Below are positions 62,487 to 64,000 of a stretch of 64,000 nt of DNA, piece by piece. The translations under genes were made by a program, and so were the position numbers. Within the stretch, counting starts at the first letter, position 1. Each line of letters starts with the position of its first letter. A model generated the notes under the pieces. That model ran no database searches. It saw nothing but the letters and a program-made list of their open reading frames with translations, and was not told the DNA's origin. Source of the stretch: Lachnospiraceae bacterium (GTDB lineage: Bacteria; Bacillota; Clostridia; Lachnospirales; Lachnospiraceae); contig JALELZ010000017.1 in assembly GCA_022768465.1 (NCBI GenBank), positions 1 through 64,000 on the forward strand. Reading direction: 5' to 3'.

Positions 62487-63245
62487 TTATATTCTGACCG
62501 GTATGCCTATCTCAGAAAGTCGCTTTTTCAGGTCGCTGATCTTTACTTCTCCGAAATGGAATATTGAAGCAGCAAGTCCGGCATCTGCCTTAGGCAGTTC
62601 TTTAAAAAGCTTTTCGAAATCTTCTATGCAGCCTGCACCGCCCGAAGCTATAACCGGAACATCTACTGCATCGCAGACAGCCTTAAGCATTTCAATATCA
62701 AACCCGTTTTTTACTCCGTCCGTATCTATTGAATTTAGTACAACCTCTCCGGCTCCGAGCTCGACACAGTGCTTTATCCAGCTGATAGCTTCCATGCCGG
62801 TGTCCTCACGTCCTCCTTTTGCAAATACTCTGTACTCTCCGTTCACTCGCTTTACATCTGCCGAAATGACTACACACTGATTTCCGTATTTTTCCGCTGC
62901 CTCTTTTATAAGCTCAGGTCTTTTTATTGCTCCCGAATTCACGCTCACCTTATCGGCTCCGCATTTTAATACCCTGTCAAAATCTTCAAGCGAGTTTATT
63001 CCTCCGCCTACCGTAAGCGGTATGAATATTTTAGAAGCAACCTCCTTCAGAATATCGGTAAAAAGTGCTCTTCCTTCTGCTGAAGCTGTTATATCGTAGA
63101 AAACAAGCTCATCGGCTCCGTTATCACTGTAATATCCTGCCAGCTCAACCGGTGAGGAAACATCATTAAGCCCTTTAAAATTAACTCCTTTTACAACTCT
63201 TCCGTCTTTGACATCCAGACACGGAATGATTCTTTTTGTAAGCAT
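62487..63245 (-). CDS. hisF: Imidazole glycerol phosphate synthase subunit HisF
   Basis: A 252-residue TIM-barrel cyclase subunit. The catalytic aspartates are in IIPCLDVKDGRVVKGVNF (residue 10) and VISADVKRV (about 130); phosphate-binding loops are LTVGGGI and VIASGGAG. It works with HisH, which is not in the window. SD AAGGAG precedes the start. Confidence 0.97.
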   Translation of the reverse strand: MLTKRIIPCLDVKDGRVVKGVNFKGLNDVSSPVELAGYYSDNGADELVFYDITASAEGRALFTDILKEVASKIFIPLTVGGGINSLEDFDRVLKCGADKVSVNSGAIKRPELIKEAAEKYGNQCVVISADVKRVNGEYRVFAKGGREDTGMEAISWIKHCVELGAGEVVLNSIDTDGVKNGFDIEMLKAVCDAVDVPVIASGGAGCIEDFEKLFKELPKADAGLAASIFHFGEVKISDLKKRLSEIGIPVRI

Positions 63246-63354
63246 TTATGCTCCTTTATAATTGCACGACTTCGCATTTAACCTCACGTTCTAATGGTAT
63301 AAACGCATTCCTCTTCATTTCTTTCTGTTTTTTTGCGCTGTGCTCTAATACATT

Positions 63355-63999
63355 TTAATTTTCTGCCAGTTTAACGGCCTCTTTTAGGTCAATAGCTCCG
63401 GTATAATAAGCCTTACCAATGATAGCTCCGTATAAGTTCATTTCCTTAAGCTTAATAATGTCATCAATGCCGGATACTCCACCTGAAGCAACTATATCCA
63501 TTGAAAACTGCTCCGAAAGCTTTTTATATAGCTCAAGGTTCGTTCCTCTCATAGCACCGTCTCTTGATATATCGGTACATATGATAGTTTTTATACCAAG
63601 CTCCTGCATTTCACGGCAAAACTCGAAGGCGTCCCTCTCAGATTTCTCAGTCCAGCCCTTTATTGCGACCATTCCGTCCTTTATGTCAATGCCAACGGCT
63701 ACATGCTCTGCATAATCTGCTGCCGCCTTTTCAAGGAAGGCTCTGTCAGTAACTGCTGCCGTACCGAGAATTACCCGGTCGACTCCTGCTGACAGATATT
63801 TTTCTATTACATCAAGGCTTCTTATGCCGCCTCCGATCTCAGTGAATAGATCTGTCCTGCCGGCTATTTTCTTTACTGTTTCAATATTGGGAGTATCTCC
63901 GTTTTTGGCTCCTTCAAGATCCACCATATGTATGCACTTGGCTCCGCAGCTTTTAAAATCAGCTGCAACATTCTCCGGATACTCACTGTATACGGTCAT
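63355..63999 (-). CDS. hisA: Phosphoribosylformimino-5-aminoimidazole carboxamide ribotide isomerase (5' end outside window)
   Basis: The last 214 residues of HisA. The window edge cuts the gene: the methionine at 63999 aligns with an internal position (about residue 27), because the family N-terminus with the first catalytic aspartate is missing. Visible parts are HMVDLEGAKNG, EIGGGIRSL, GVDRVILGTAAV, CTDISRDGAMRG (second catalytic aspartate) and IVASGGVSG. It is first of the his genes seen here, followed by hisF after 109 bp. Confidence 0.95.
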   Translation of the reverse strand: MTVYSEYPENVAADFKSCGAKCIHMVDLEGAKNGDTPNIETVKKIAGRTDLFTEIGGGIRSLDVIEKYLSAGVDRVILGTAAVTDRAFLEKAAADYAEHVAVGIDIKDGMVAIKGWTEKSERDAFEFCREMQELGIKTIICTDISRDGAMRGTNLELYKKLSEQFSMDIVASGGVSGIDDIIKLKEMNLYGAIIGKAYYTGAIDLKEAVKLAEN

Positions 64000-64000
64000 C

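Overview
The window is ordinary low-to-moderate GC Firmicutes chromosome, most likely from the class Clostridia and probably the family Lachnospiraceae. The reasons are a FabK-type fatty-acid operon containing accB-fabZ-accC-accD-accA, yqeG next to nrdR, FtsEX followed by a coiled-coil M23 hydrolase and CtpA, scpA/scpB, a CvfB homologue, DUF975/DUF1700/DUF4190 membrane proteins, and Shine-Dalgarno sequences of the AGGAGG type. I cannot name the genus. Nearly every gene is on the minus strand, so the window lies on one replichore arm; only an XRE regulator and a CBS-domain gene are on the plus strand.

Layout from low to high coordinate (transcription runs mostly right to left). 0-9.4 kb: a repeat-rich noncoding edge, an ABC-F ATPase, crotonase, argS, efp, yqeG-nrdR-DUF975, a DUF4190 protein and a PepV-like dipeptidase. 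9.4-20.1 kb: a complete type II fatty-acid operon, acpP-fabK-fabD-fabG-fabF-accB-fabZ-accC-accD-accA-acyl-CoA ligase, followed by a MarR regulator with its own promoter and a terminator. A textbook sigma-A promoter in front of acpP is bracketed by two similar inverted repeats, good candidates for MarR operators. 20.1-24.5 kb: a relic of a hybrid histidine kinase, prfC, coaX and a CNNM/CorC transporter.

24.7-32.95 kb: an 8.2-kb accessory island, the most unusual part. Its outer ends are near-identical inverted repeats (TAAAATATRTTGGGGGTTTT, 19/20). Inside, one minus-strand transcription unit encodes a split N6-adenine methyltransferase (a motif X/I subunit, then an NPPY subunit), a 1119-residue GIY-YIG/DEAH-helicase protein with a degenerate methyltransferase-like C-terminus, a ribbon-helix-helix protein and an ISL3-type transposase. 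All junctions are tight or overlapping. A convergent XRE regulator closes the left end. This looks like a restriction-modification system built into a transposon.

33-48 kb: housekeeping genes: a TPR lipoprotein, dut, scpB-scpA, a phosphoesterase, tRNA-Arg(CCG), tpiA, pgk, rdgB, an RlmL-like RNA methyltransferase, yfcE, a DUF1700 protein, aspS and hisS, then ctpA and an M23 hydrolase. 48-54 kb: ftsX and ftsE, a CdaR/PucR-type regulator, a CBS protein and cvfB with a long disordered N-terminus. 54-54.6 kb: a roughly 270-nt structured, promoter- and terminator-bounded noncoding RNA candidate. 54.6-58.8 kb: four envelope-type genes of unknown role. 58.9-64 kb: gap, a PHP histidinol-phosphatase, a zinc-ribbon protein, a 115-bp tandem repeat, and hisIE-hisF-hisA (hisA is cut by the window edge).
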